This document shows, one piece after another, positions 13,075-25,700 of a stretch of DNA of 64,000 bases. The stretch lies in contig NC_069375.1 in NCBI RefSeq assembly GCF_021730395.1, positions 18,127,001 to 18,191,000 on the forward strand. The letters run 5' to 3'. Within the stretch, counting starts at the first letter, position 1; each line of letters opens with the position of its first letter. Position numbers and translations under genes: made by a program. Below the pieces are notes generated by a model. The model made no database searches. It saw only the letters and a program-made list of their open reading frames with translations, and had not been told where the DNA came from. Source of the stretch: Mercenaria mercenaria. Its lineage: Eukaryota > Mollusca > Bivalvia > Venerida > Veneridae.

Positions 13075-13206
13075 CGGTGTAAAGCGCCCATACACAGGAC
13101 TCATCTCAATTTCAGCAATTGTTTAGCTGGAGTAGCGGGGGCTCAAACTCAGGACCCATGGGTTTGTAGTCAGACAGTGTTACCACTGGACCACTGCGTC
13201 CGCTCT
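13075..13206 (-). mobile_element. tRNA-derived SINE fragment, minus strand
   Basis: On the minus strand, GCGGACGCAGTGGTCCAGTG and a following TGGTAACACTGTCTGAC give a tRNA-like head, followed by a weak B-box region (GAGTTTGAGCCC). The body reads towards GTAAAGCG-type sequence (GGGCGCTTTACACCGGGC). The tail is not clearly delimited. Confidence 0.6.
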
Positions 13207-13559
13207 ATGCATATGTGTAAAATTCTTGTGTCTGTATATATATGCACGTGCTTGTGAGTGTTGCTCATGTGACGAAAACATCCGGAAGCACTACTTCTGC
13301 ACACAATTCAGAGCGGTCTAAACCTATGCAACATGATGTTAAAGTCATTTTTTCTGAAAAGACAGAATATTTTATATGCGCTAGAAGGAACTTTTGCCAA
13401 GCTAAATCTTGTATATATATATTTTTATTCCTCGACCCCCGCAACCGAAAACTTCCGATGATCAGCGTATTTTACGTAAATGCGCTTTGTCAAACCTATT
13501 TTGGAAATAGGATTATTGAAAAACACTTGTGTATTCAAAGCGAGGCTTTACCTTGAGGA

Positions 13560-13860
13560 ACCAGCGGGAAGTTAGCAGTAGAACAGTAACAGCAGTAACA
13601 GCAGTATTACTGCTATTACTGCTATAACGTTGTAGCAGTAATACTGTTGCTACTGTCGGAACGTTATAGCAGTAACAGCAGTATTACTGCTACTACTGCT
13701 GGAAGTTATAGCAGTAGCAGCAGTATTACTGCTATTACTGTTGTAAAGTTATAGCAGTAACAACATTATTACTGCTGTTACTGTTGGCAGTTTTAGCAAC
13801 AACAACAATATTACTGATGCTACTATTGGAGGTTATAGCAGTAACAACAGTAATTGGAAG
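13560..13860 (+). repeat. AGCAGTAAT-type palindromic minisatellite, left copy
   Basis: Five or so degenerate units of about 60 bp, each made of AGCAGTAACAGCAGTATTAC followed by its own complement and a TATAAC or GGAAGTTATAGC spacer. Each unit can fold into a hairpin. It borders the giant foldback element on its left. Confidence 0.8.
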
Positions 13861-15659
13861 TTGCGCAAAGTACAATATGAAATCAATTTTATCAATTTAT
13901 GCATTACTGGCCATCGAAAAATTTTCAAAGCTGTTCTTTTTATAATGTTTTTGTCTTTTTATGTCTCAGGAAACGGGCTTCAAGCCCTCTTGCTGCTGTT
14001 ATTCACAACTTTTATGCAGGCTTTAGGATGCATTTCACGATATCGATATATTGTTGGTATGTTTGTTCAAAAAGTACTACATATTACATTGCCGGTGTAA
14101 CATTAAATTTTGACCCGTTGAAAATTGACCCCATGGGTGTTTTTTTTTCCACGTTGAGAATTGACCCTGCCAACATTTCAACATTAATATATAAATTTTG
14201 ATAAAAAAAGTCGTTGAGAACTGATCAGTTGTTAAATTTTGATCAGTAATGGGGTCATTTTTCAACGGTTAGTTAAACGTCGGAGATCGTCTGTTTGTAG
14301 TAGAGAAACACTCTGGAAAGAACCAGAAATTATCGAAGGCATGCTCGTTAGCTTCTTTAAGAATAATTTCACAAACAGAACATTTTTAATAACTATAAAA
14401 CGATAGCATTTCAAAAACATAGAGTAAGCAGTGTCAAACAAAGTTAATTTCTGTTTAATTACGTACAGCTGCATTGTACTAATCGAAAGAAGCGTTTAAA
14501 GTTTATAAATTTCAAATAAATCTTTGTTCTTAATCTTATTATGTTGTTTTAGTATTAAAAAGCAGAGTATAGACAGTACGTGGAAGTGGCAGTTGTTCCC
14601 TTGGATGTTTTGAGTGTGTCTGGAAGGAAAACAGCGCGTATCCTTGTGGATGAATACGTAAAATAATAATATCTGTTGTTTTCATATAGTTTTACTTAAA
14701 ATTCTGATATTATCATATCAAAATTGCTATAGAATTCAAGCTATGTTTATCTTCCAGCGGTGCTGAAAGTTTCAGGTTGTAATATTACATGATGAATGTA
14801 CTACGCGCGTTTTCTTGTGTACGTAACGCATAAATTCCGCGGTTTTTTAATTACCTAATTCGTTGTTCTTTATTTACCTTCTTCCTGCCGTCGTCTGGTT
14901 TTATACTGAACATCATCACTACTGAACTTTCTTATGGTGGCCTTTTCATATACCTGCCCTGTATGCCACCATAGGTCCCTAACACATACATAAAAGAATG
15001 TTGGCCTAACTTTAAATTTCATTTTGGAATGTTTTTGATGTGTCCTCTGTAAAGTTTTTATGAGGCCATTTCTATTAGTTTTATTTAGATTAAAGTTTAT
15101 ACTATTAAAATTTTGTTAAAATTGAATAAAGTTTAATAAAATTGGTAAAATTTGATAAAACCTGAGTCGGCCTTTGCCGAAAACGAAAACACAAAGACTC
15201 AGATTCTGACTTTTATTTATGTCAAAATTTCTTTAAAATTTTATGCTAAGATCATATCTTAAAAAGATTAAGTAAAAACCAGTGACTATCTTTGCCGAAA
15301 TGTAAAATAGATGCAAAGATTTGTCTCCAAATTTTTAAAATTATGGGTTAAAATTAGTCAATAATTATATAGCTTTAACTTTGTATAAGCTTTCTTCAGT
15401 TACCATAAATTGTATAATTTTGATCAATAATATCAACAATAAGATCTTCAAATATTACATAATTTTCTGCAAACCATTTTTTTCGCCGGGGGAGGGGCTC
15501 GCCTGGCTCCCCTATCAGGGATCTGCCCTGGACGCTAACGTTTCCATACCCTCGCCTATTTGGTGAAGCCTACCTACGCACCTGGATAGAGTCCATTATC
15601 TTCAAGGTGTCTGGTGATGAGTCATTTTCAACGTGATTGAAGAGTTTAAAATATATCTG

Positions 15660-15925
15660 TAAAATAAAGCCGAGTGTGTCGGTGGGGCGGATCCCATGAC
15701 CAATCCCCTCTCAGCCTATTGGGGTTCCGTGTCAGCTAGACATTTACGGAATATGTTTTGATGAAGGTCGAATTCTCGTCTGATTCTCACTGGGAAGAAC
15801 CACCAACCTTCCGTAAGCCAGTTGGAAGAATTCAACGTCCCGAATGAGGCTCGAATCAACCTCGATGAGGGGCAAGTGATTTGAAGTCATTGATTTTAAC
15901 CACTCGGCCGCGGAGGTCCCTCTGA
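15660..15925 (-). mobile_element. tRNA-derived SINE, minus strand
   Basis: On the minus strand, ACCTCCGCGGCCGAGTGGTT is a clean A-box head (near 15895-15920) and GAGGTTGATTCGAGCCTCAT the B-box arm (near 15850-15870). The body contains GAAGGTTGGTGGTTCTTCCC. The B-box region and the GAATTCTTCC-type body resemble the plus-strand SINE at 11.4 kb, so these are probably related families. A 74-codon minus-strand open frame across it is accidental. Confidence 0.72.
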
Positions 15926-16679
15926 TTAATATATCAGGATTGTAACTGTGCCCAGTTGGATATGACATTCTTTTTTCAATACATGTAGATGTTCATTGGT
16001 CTGTAATGTTATGGCTGTGTAACGTTGCAATGACCCAGGGGGTCAATTTTCAACGTTGTAAAATGACCCCTATGTAAATTACCGATGGAGTCTAAATATA
16101 ACAACCCCTTTACATGACCGAAAGCTAAACACCAACTGATACGAATGCCTAATATGATATGGATCATGTCAAACCACTTTGTGAAATGAGATAGTATTGC
16201 GCTAATTCCGAAACTTCATGCGGAAATAGTATTGCCAAACTAAACAATTAGGCTATACGGTTACCATAACTACGCCTTTTTCTAGCGAGATCCCTTTGTC
16301 ACAAAACGCTTAAAAGGCTTAAAGAAATAAAGTGTCCTACTTTCCGCTGAAAACATGGAACTAAAGGTGTCCGATCGGATAATTTCTTCATAATCTGAAA
16401 AATTCTGAGAAGGCTTTTTATGTTTCGTTTGTCCTAACTAGAGAAATGTTTTTTTTTTCCAAATATTTTGCTAAATTGCTAACAAAATACTGAAATAGTG
16501 TCTTATCTTACGCTAGGCAATTTCTCTCGTTAAATTTGAAAACAAATACTTCCTTTTTGTCTGATACACAAGTGATACAATTATGTGTAATAAATAAAAA
16601 ATCCGGTAAGTACTGTCACCCGAACCAACGGCCTTAAATCGATGAGAGCTTTTGTATTAACATTGAGATATGACCAGAC

Positions 16680-18190
16680 TGTAGGCCGTCCTTGGGCGCT
16701 TCGTTCGTTTTGTTGTTCTGTGTCCGACCCGAGATAGAATCGCCCTAATGACACGAACTAGACCCAAAGATGATCATACACCTCCTAATCGGGAGGACCG
16801 CGAACAATGCGAGATGAGAAGGTACAACTTCAGTGTCAAAGAAACATTGTAGCGAAATACCATAAGATAAATTTATGACCAAAGACCAAATAAGCTATTA
16901 TTTGAATGAAGAAATTACACTACTTTTGTAGAAATGTTGGTTTACCCCCGTCGATAATGTAAACAAGCGCCGTAAACAAGGTTGTAAAACTCCACTTCTG
17001 GTTCACTGGCGCCAGACCAGAAAGAACATGCCTCTTTACAGTTAATACCCTAACCCTAGGTATTCTATAAGAACCATGGTCATGAACGGGAAAATATACT
17101 AACCCGTTTCAATCGTAAATTTCTCAACTTAAACGCGCAGTTCGGTGAATGGGTAACTAGTATATTGAACAAGCGATAATTTATCTTCCATCGAGCACCA
17201 GTCACATTCTCTCAATATTCCATATTGCTGAGATTATCAACATATTTTATGCTTTCGTCAACGTTACAGAAAAAAACTTGCTTGACCTTCTCTAATGAAC
17301 ATCCGGTCTAGAGGTCACGGCAGTGTGCACATGTTTGGCGAAATGTAAACAAACAAACAGAATTTGAAAAAAACAAAATCACATTTTTACAATAAAACTC
17401 GAAATGATGAATGAAATTCATCTTGTATATGATCTTTAATTTGAAATCGTACATTGGTCTGCATCTGTTCTGTTTATTTTATTCATTTTCCACATTTATG
17501 CTGCATTTTCACATTTTAGCGAACACGTGTAGTAAAATGACGATTGACATACGTTTTCACATTAGACAATCAGAATGGTTTTGTAATCTAGAACGGAACT
17601 TCACCAGGGAAGTTCAAGCAAGTTTTTTGTGTAACGTTGAAATAACTATAAACTACGCGTTGTTTTTCTAAGATCCGATGTATTGAAGAAATGTGACCGG
17701 TACACAGTGGATTTGTTTGTTTGTTTTGGGTTTAACGCCATTTTTCAACCGTATTTCAGTTATGTAACGGAGGGCAGTTAACCTAACCAGTTTTCCTGGA
17801 TTCTGTACCAGTACAAACCTGTTCTCCGCAAGTAACTGCCAACTTCCCCACATGAATCAGAGGTGGAGGACTAATGATGTCAGACACAATGTCGTTTAAC
17901 AAATAGTCACAGTGGAAGATAAATTACCACTTGTTTGATATCCGTAGTAAACATTTACCGAACTGCGTGTTTTAGGTATGAAATGTGCGATTGAAACGGG
18001 TTAGTATATTTTCCCCTTCGTGACCATGGTTCTTATAGAATACCTATGGGGTTGGTATAACATGTACAGAGGCATTTTCTTTCTGTTCTGGTGCCCAGTG
18101 TAAGAGCGTTTTCCTCGAGCTACGTGATCCAACTCGACTCAATTTCATCCGTGGAATAAACGCCCAAGGATGCCCTAGTTGATCAGTTCG
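16680..18190. repeat. Internal foldback: inverted arms around 17.3-17.6 kb
   Basis: The stretch near 17000-17195 (AGAACATGCCTCTTTACAG, then GGTATTCTATAAGAACCATG, then AACCCGTTTCAATCG, then CGCAGTTCGGT) recurs as its complement at about 17908-18110. An outer pair, GTCCTTGGGCG near 16690 and CGCCCAAGGA near 18161, continues the arms. Identity looks like roughly 80-85 percent by eye. A SINE sits in the right arm. Confidence 0.7.
17712..17905 (-). mobile_element. SINE 3' portion, minus strand
   Basis: Read on the minus strand the sequence ends GGCGTTAAACCCAAAACAAA followed by CAAACAAA, a CAAA-rich SINE tail. The same GTTAAACCCAA end occurs in the plus-strand SINE at 11.6 kb. No tRNA head is visible at its upstream side, so it is 5' truncated or of another head type. 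Confidence 0.55.
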
Positions 18191-18609
18191 TTAATAAACA
18201 CCCAAAGATGTGTAGCTGGGTTTTAACTTCTGTTTCTGACAAGTATCTGCAGAGTCAGAGTTATTACCGATGAATAGGGCCTAATGTATTATTAGCCCGT
18301 GGAGCGCTAGAATGTATAACTAAACGTTTATTACTTAAAAGTTCTGAAAAAAAAAACCAGAAATATTAATCTTTCATCTGTATGGTAAAAGACATATTGC
18401 GTAAGATTATTGGGATCAGTTTTCAACGTTGAAATATGACCTGCCTATAGTTGGTCATTTTTCAACGAGGGTCAAATTTTTACGCGTGGGTGGGTCATTA
18501 AATAACGGGAAGGGCCAATTTTCAACATTGAAAATTGATTATTAATCCATTGAAAAATGACCCATGGGGTCAAATTTCAAAGGGGTCATAATTTAATGTT
18601 ATGCCGGCG

Positions 18610-19030
18610 GATGTTCAGGATACCAATGGCATCATATTTTTTTATATTTTTTTTTAATTTCCGAAATGGACTCAAATCTTTATTATTGCTGTAATTCACA
18701 GCGTACACTGGAATTTTGGGATGAAATAAAACATGTTGATATACTGCTGGTATGTATGTAAAAGTAATAGTACATTTAACATAGCCGACGGATATTCAAG
18801 ATGCCGACAGCATACGTCCAAAGAAGGCCTAATCGCGAAAATTAGAACATGTTTTCGTACTCAGTTAATGCTTTATCCTGCACCGAAACGTTCCCCTTAA
18901 GCCAATGTTTGGTCATCTTAGGTCATTGTTGGGGTCTTTATAAGATACGAAATGAAATCAGTTTCAGCACTTTATGCATATTGTTTCGACAAAAGAATGG
19001 TGAAATGTCCAGAAAATCTGAATTTAAGGT
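18610..19030 (+). repeat. ~380-bp unit of the foldback element, interrupted copy
   Basis: One diverged unit containing TATTGCTGTAATTCACAGCG, TGCTGGTATGTATGTAAAAG, GACAGCATACGTCCAAAGAA and CCCTTAAGCCAATGTTTGGTC, all matched in the array at 22.7-25.9 kb. It continues the unit that begins at 13.9-14.1 kb on the other side of the 4.5-kb insertion. Confidence 0.75.
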
Positions 19031-19585
19031 GGATCGATACCTTATTCATCAAATATGACATTCCTTCCGATTTTGATGAAATTTGGGCCAACTATAGCGC
19101 TATGGTTCCTTTTTTGTTTTTCAGTCGTCTTGGCAACAATAAATAATCAGTGATGACGTCACGAACGTCGCAACGTAGGGTGCCAAAATGCCCAAAATCC
19201 GCCGTAATAGGTCTTCTAAAATATCTAATCAAGATTTGAAATAAGCAAAACTTCACAATATGATACTTTATCTAATTCACATATGGACTAGTGTGTTTTT
19301 AAGTGGTATCGCACAACATTACAACGGACATTTATAATTTTATTGAGCAACCCATTTCCTTCTGATATAAAATTTTGACAAAAATCGGCAAATATACGCA
19401 AAAATGACATCTTTAAAAAACTACAAGCCCATTAAAAGTCTGATTTTCAGCACAAGCGATCAATTTGCAAATGAAATGTCAAATAAAAAAGGGAACTTAA
19501 CGTTTTCAGTTTTTCACAATATTGTGTTGAAGAAAAACTGTCCTTCCGATTTTTGGACGTGAAACGCAACGTTTTATTGACGTTG

Positions 19586-21144
19586 CTTATTGTTTGCATC
19601 GTTGCACATTATATCTTAGGTCCATTTCAACTGTATTCATGAGTCAACAACTTAATAAATTATTATGCATTAGTCTTTCTAATATTGACGCACTTCCAGC
19701 TGTCTGGGTTTCACACAAGGACATTTTCCTTCCTTTTTAACTACAAGTCGCAAGTCGCTACTTAACTGACCGCGATACACGGAACGTAATTTTGACATCA
19801 CCGATCTAAGAAATATGATCTTTCCTTTTATTTATGTTCATTTAATATTTTGTTTTTTGTCTCGTTCCCGCTGAATTTGCAGTCAGCGTCCTTAATCCCG
19901 CCCTTCATTCACACGTGTATTCTGTCTGGCACGTTGCGCGTATGAGTATCTTAGTAATAGCTGTTTCGCATACGCACTAAAAACTGAACCGGGGAAAAAG
20001 AAATAGAATGTAGCTAAATGATATCGAGGCAGGCCGAAACAAAAACATGCGTGAATTGAGAATTTTTTTTCTTGCATGCAAATCACTTTTCCCTAATATT
20101 AGTCTAACTTTTACATGCTGCACGACTACTTAAAACAGGCGTACAGATTCATCGTGCAATTCCACACAGAATCATATGTTGATAAATCAATGCTACCGAT
20201 TTCATTATCCAATGCCGACGGAATTGTTATATCGTCATCATCTATATTGAGGACATATCTGCCTCAGGTATTTTGATATATTTGTGAAGCACTAGCCGAT
20301 TCGGAAACCTTTTTTCAACAGCAAAATGTGTAAATCTCTAAGAAAACCAACAATATAATATTCCCAGCAGTCATTCTCGTCTACAATTATGTGAAGTCAC
20401 TAATGTTGCATACAATTATATTTACTACAGAGTTACGCAAATGTTTTCTCTTCTAATACGTGGCTTAACATGTATTTAAACTATATTTTTTTCAGTTAAA
20501 TCGCTTATGTATCACTGTTAAACTGTAAAAAATCGCGAACATCGGTTTCTTTAAAATACCTGCATGCTTATCTGATTTGCAATATGAATTTATCTTCTGT
20601 TAGTTTCCAGTCATATTTTGCCCCTCCACCACCCAGATTAATGTAAATAATAGACAGATCTATCATAAATAAGTGCATTTTTGCAGTTAGAAGTATTAAT
20701 GACAAAGCCAGCATCGTAGAAAGAAAACTTTTTAAAAACCTATATTACGCTGAAGTAAAACAAAAATGTGACATGCGAAATATTTCACATCTTTTCCTAA
20801 ATATAACCAGTCTTACATTATTTCCATTATAGGTTAAACAGTATGTAGACAAAAATCACGAGATACTTTCACGTTTAGCCATTTAAAGGCACTGGCCTCT
20901 AGATTTTCGCTTAAAGTTCAGTCATGTTTTGACCATTAGAACACGATTTTTTGTTTCTAATCTGTCTTAAACTACCAAATCAAGAGAGTAGTTTTAAAAC
21001 CTTAAGAAACATAGCAATAATTTTTGATATCTATGTTTTTTCTTTTTTGTTGTCGTAAGATCTAGAGGTCAATGCCTTTAAAATAAGTTTACTAAAACAT
21101 GTACTGCGTGAAATCATTAAAAAAAGTTAAAGTTAAAGTTTTTT
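19586..21144. other. Non-coding sequence, no gene seen
   Basis: Only short, featureless open frames are present, such as a 64-codon minus-strand frame at 19892-20086 that lacks any family motif. Confidence 0.45.
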
Positions 21145-21392
21145 ATTTAACAAGGGTAGTCAGTCCCCACCTGGGATGGATGGAACAACTTATTTCCAGC
21201 CGAGCCCACGGCAGGTGTCATATTTACCTCCCCAGCATCCAGTCTAGGCCGATACTGCTGGAAACAGTACCAATTTAAGCATATCACCCAGCACTGAACA
21301 CTACACGGGATATCAGCCGCGACCGGGAATCGAACCCGGACCGCTGGCGTTGTAGTCCAACCTGCTAACCACTGCGCCACTGACTCTATTAT
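21145..21392 (-). mobile_element. tRNA-derived SINE, minus strand
   Basis: On the minus strand the head GTGGCGCAGTGGTTAGCAGG (A box) and GGTCCGGGTTCGATTCCCGG (B box, near 21315-21335) form a convincing tRNA-like unit. A body with GATATCCCGTGTAGTGTTCA runs to the 3' end next to a plus-strand AAAGTTAAAGTTAAAGTT repeat at about 21120-21140. Of the SINEs here this is one of the least mutated in its promoter boxes. Confidence 0.75.
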
Positions 21393-21394
21393 TT

Positions 21395-22571
21395 GAAAAA
21401 CGGATGACTGAATTTCCATAAATCATGACTGTTTAAATAAATCACAAGTCTTGTCGGTGTCAGGGCATGAAGGCATGATACATGTATGTTTTAATGACGC
21501 AACATGATTCTTCCGATACATGTACCATATTTCAGTAGAAACTGTGCTAGATCACTATATACATTTTCGTACACTGTTCGGAAGATGTAAACGTCAAGCT
21601 GGAAACGTAATTAAAATTCGGCTTGAATATGCGTAAATATCGGGTCTTCTTGTTAGATAGGGAAGCAGACGTTTATTTTGGCGGGAAAACAGCATGTGCC
21701 TTCCAGGATGTTCCTTCGGTAATGACCGAATGCTTATAGAAAATTACGTTTTGGTGTTATATTTCTGCGTCAACATTGTGTTGAAGCTTTTATGTTATTG
21801 TTAACAAAATGCTCTACAACCAAATAAAAATGCATGCTTAAGAGCTTGAATTTATATCGTGTCTTTTCGTTCGTCACAGGCTCTTATGATTTTTTTTTTA
21901 TTCGAGTATTTTATATTATATTCATGGTTTCAAAAATAAGAAAGGATGTTAACGTTTAAACACTAACAGGTATGTAATGACAATTGTTTCACTTGTTCTG
22001 TTGACTCACTTCTTGAAGTGCTGGGTTGGACGCTGTAAACGAACATGTTTTACGGGTGAGCTTATAATAAATCAGATGGGTGGGGTTTAGACATTTTTCC
22101 ATTCTAATGGCAAATTTTCAAAGCGGAATGAAGCAGTTTGTTGGGTCTTAGACGTTTTTGAGATATAGAAAGGGAAAACGGTAAATTCCACAGACTCTCT
22201 CCATGTTTCGATTTTTGTACATTTAGTAATTGTAGGTGGTGGGAGTTAGTAGAAAATTCATAATTATAGGTAGTGGGGGTGGAGGAAAATCAAAAATCAT
22301 GGGAAGTGGGGTTGGAGGATAATGAAAAGGTATGGGTGGTGTTATTTTTTTATTTTTTTCAAAAAGTGCCTTCCGACCCTCCCATACAATTAATTCTGGA
22401 ACTGTTCTTATAACATTCACTTACTTTTATCAACTACGCACGATATGATATCAACGTTTACAATTAATTTACCCTTTGTTATATTTGCTTATTATGTGAT
22501 CTCCTCGTAGAATGAAGAACAAACACATGTATAGATATCAAATTGCTATGGCGCCCTTTACGTACATGGCA
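21395..22571. other. Non-coding; purine-rich GGTGG patch
   Basis: No gene seen. Between about 22230 and 22340 a GTGGGGGTGGAGGAAAATCA-type sequence repeats loosely three times. Confidence 0.45.
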
Positions 22572-22742
22572 TCTAACGTCAAAACGTTGAGTTGTACGTC
22601 CAAAAATCGGAAGGACAGTTTGTTTTCAACAAAGTATTGCGAAAAACTGAAAACGTAAAGTTCCCTTTTTTATTTGACATTTCATTTGCAAATTGATCAC
22701 TGGTGCCGAAATTCAGACTTTTAATGGGCCTGTAGATTTTTA

Positions 22743-25700
22743 TAGGTGTACGGAAATGGGCAAGAATCCTTGTTACTGCTGTTATTCTCAGCGTCCAAAA
22801 GGACTTGAGGATGAATCAAACCAGGTGGATATATTGCTGGTATGTATGTTCAAATAAAAGTATATATTTCATTGCCGACGAATATTAATTCTACCGACGG
22901 CATACGTCCAAAGAATACCACATCACGAAATTGGAACATGCTTTGGTGGTCAGTTACTGCTGTTTTCTGTGTTTTCTGCGCCGAAACGATGCCCTTAAAA
23001 CAACATTTGGTCATCTTAAGTCATCATTAGGGCCTTCATGAGATATAAAATGATTTTCTTTTCAGCAATTTATGCATAATGTGCCGACGTCGAACAGTGT
23101 AATGTGTTGAAAATCGTAATTTCAAGCATTTTCAGGTGTCTAAAAATGGGTTCGAATCCTTATTACTGCTGTAAATCACAGCGCCAAGTTGAACTAGAGG
23201 ATAAATAAATACATGTGGATATATTACTGCTATGTATGTCCAAACGATAGTATATATTTCATTGCCGACGGTGTTTATATACGAATATTAATTATACCGA
23301 CGGCATACGTCCAAAGAAGACCTCATCACGAAATCGAAACACGTTTTGGTGCTCAGTTACTGCAGTATTCTGCGTCAAAACGATGCCCTTAAGCAAATAT
23401 TTGGAAAACTTAGGTCATCGTTGAGACTTTCATAATATATAAAGTGAATTTAGTTACAGCAATTTATGCAAAATGTGCCGACGAAGAACAGTGAAATGTA
23501 TTAAAAATCTTGATTTTAAGCAATTTTAGGTGTCCGAAAATGGGCTCGAATCATTGTTACTGCTGTAATTCACAGCGTCCATGAGGATTTGAGGTTAAAT
23601 TAAACTATGTGGATATACTGCTGGTATGTATGTCCAAATAAAAGTACATATTGCATTGCCGACCGATTTTTAGGATGCCGACGGCATACTTCGAAAACTC
23701 GCCCCATTACAAAATTGAAACATATTTTGGTGCTTAGATCCTGCTGTATTCTACCCCGAAACGATGCATATGGTTTGGTCTCCTAAGGTCATTTAAGAAG
23801 TCTCTGTTATATACAAAATAAAATTAGTTTTAGCAGTTTATGCTTTATATTATTACGAAGAACGGTAAAAGCTGATGAAAATCGTAATTTTAAGCATTTT
23901 TCAGACGTCCAAAAATGGGCTGGAATCCTTGTTACTGCTGTAATTCACAGCGTCCTGAAGGACTTGAGGATCAATAAAACCAGGCGGATTTCAAGAATAC
24001 CGACGGCATACGTCCAAAGAAGACCTCATCTGTAATATGGAACATGCTTTGGTGGTCAGTTACTGCTGTATTTGGCGCCGAAAAAATCCCCTCAAACCAT
24101 TATTTAGTCATCTAATGTCATTGTTGCGGCTTTTATGAGATATAATATGGATTTAGTTTTAGAAATTTATGCAATATGTGCCGACGAAGAACAATGAAAT
24201 GTGTTGAAAATCGTAATTTCAGGCATTTTTCATGTGTCAGAAAATGGGCTCGAATCCTTGTTACTGCTGTAATCCACAGCGTCCAGGAGGACCTGATGAT
24301 GAATCAAACTATGTGGATATATTGCAAGTATGTGTGTCCAAATAAAAGCACATATTGCATTGCCGACCGGTCTTCAGAATGCCGACGGCATACGTCGAAA
24401 AAAAAACGCCCCATCACAAAATTGAAACATATTTTGGTGCTTGGATGCTGCTGTATTCTGCGCCGAAACGATGCACATGAGACAGGATTTGGTCTCCTTA
24501 GATCATTGATGAAGTCTCTAGTATATACAAAATATAATTAGTTTTAGCAGTTTATGCTTTATATTCCTGCGAAGAACGACAAAATCTGTTGAAAATCGTA
24601 ATTATAAGCATTTTTCAGACGTCCAAAAATGGGCTCGAATCCTTGTTACTGCTGTAATTCACAGCGTCCTGAAGGACTTAAGGATAAATAAAACCACGTG
24701 GATACATTGCTTGTGCAAATGTTCAAATGACAGTATATACAACATTGCCGACGGATTTGAAGAATGCCGACGTCATACGTCCAAAGAAGACCGCAACTGT
24801 AATTTGGAACATGTTTTGGTGGTCAGTTACTGCTGTATTCTGCGCCAAAACGATCCCCTTAAACCATTAACTGTCATCTAAGGTCATTGTTGAGGCCTTT
24901 ATGAGATATAAAATGAATTTAGTTTTAGCAGTTTATGCATTATGTGCCGACGAAGAACAATGAAATCTGTTGAAAGTCGTAATTTTAAGCATTTTTCAGG
25001 TGTCCGAAAATGGGCTCGAATCCTTGTTACTGCTGTAATCCACAGCGTCCAGGAGGACATGAAGATGAATCAAACTATGTGGATTTATTGTTTGTATGTA
25101 GGTCCAAATAAAAGTACATATTGTATTGCCGACCAATTTTCAGGATGCCGACGGCATACGTCGAAAACACACCTCATCACAAAATCGAAACATATTTTGA
25201 TGTTTTGATGCTGCTGTATTCTGCGCCGAAACGATGCACATGAGACAGGATTTGGTCTCCTAAGGTCATTGATGTCTCTATTATATACAAAATAAAATTA
25301 GTTGTAGCAGTTTATGCTTTATATTCCTGCGAAGAACGGTAAATTCTGTTGAAAATCGTAATTTTAAGCATTTTCAGATGTTTAAAAAGGGGCTCGAATC
25401 CTTGTTACGGCTGTAATTTTCAGCGTCCTGAAGGACTTGAGGATAAATAAAACCATTTAAGGAGAGGACAACCGTAAGCTGATATTGCTTTCTGTCCAAT
25501 TCCTTATTTAATTGTTCTGTAAATGTTTCATGTTTAAAGTAAATAAAACCATGTGGATATATTGCTTATACTTATGTTCAAATAATAATACATTTCACAT
25601 TGCCGACGGATCTGAAGAATGCCGACAGCATACGTCCAAAGAAGACTTTATGTCTAAGCTGGAATATGTTTTGGTGCTCAGTTACTTCTGTATTCTACCC

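Larger units (their letters stand above)
14098..18601. mobile_element. 4.5-kb inverted-repeat DNA element splitting a ~380-bp unit
   Basis: The termini are inverted copies of about 45 bp, TAACATTAAATTNTGACCC followed by TTGAAA-TTGACCCCATGGGT. Flanks are TGCCGGTG (14090-14097) and TGCCGGCG (18602-18609), an 8-bp target duplication with one difference. The interrupted ~380-bp unit resumes exactly on the other side. Subterminal GACCCC / TTGAAAATTGA motifs repeat many times at both ends and near 16030-16075. No transposase frame is visible. Eight-bp duplications occur with hAT and P superfamilies; the termini are not diagnostic. It contains a SINE and an internal foldback. Confidence 0.68.
19418..22742. 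mobile_element. Possible inverted-repeat element of about 3.3 kb
   Basis: A ~165-bp sequence at 19418-19585 (CTACAAGCCCATTAAAAGTC through GTCCTTCCGATTTTTGGACG) is repeated as its complement at about 22572-22742. The right copy abuts the resumption of a ~380-bp unit. The left copy lies 390 bp inside the point where the earlier unit stops, so the outer boundary on that side is uncertain. No transposase is visible between the copies. Confidence 0.5.

Noticed and set aside
24176-25208. Open frames of 88-121 codons as possible genes
   Set aside because: They lie in tandem repeat units and recur with the repeat; no domain or independent support.
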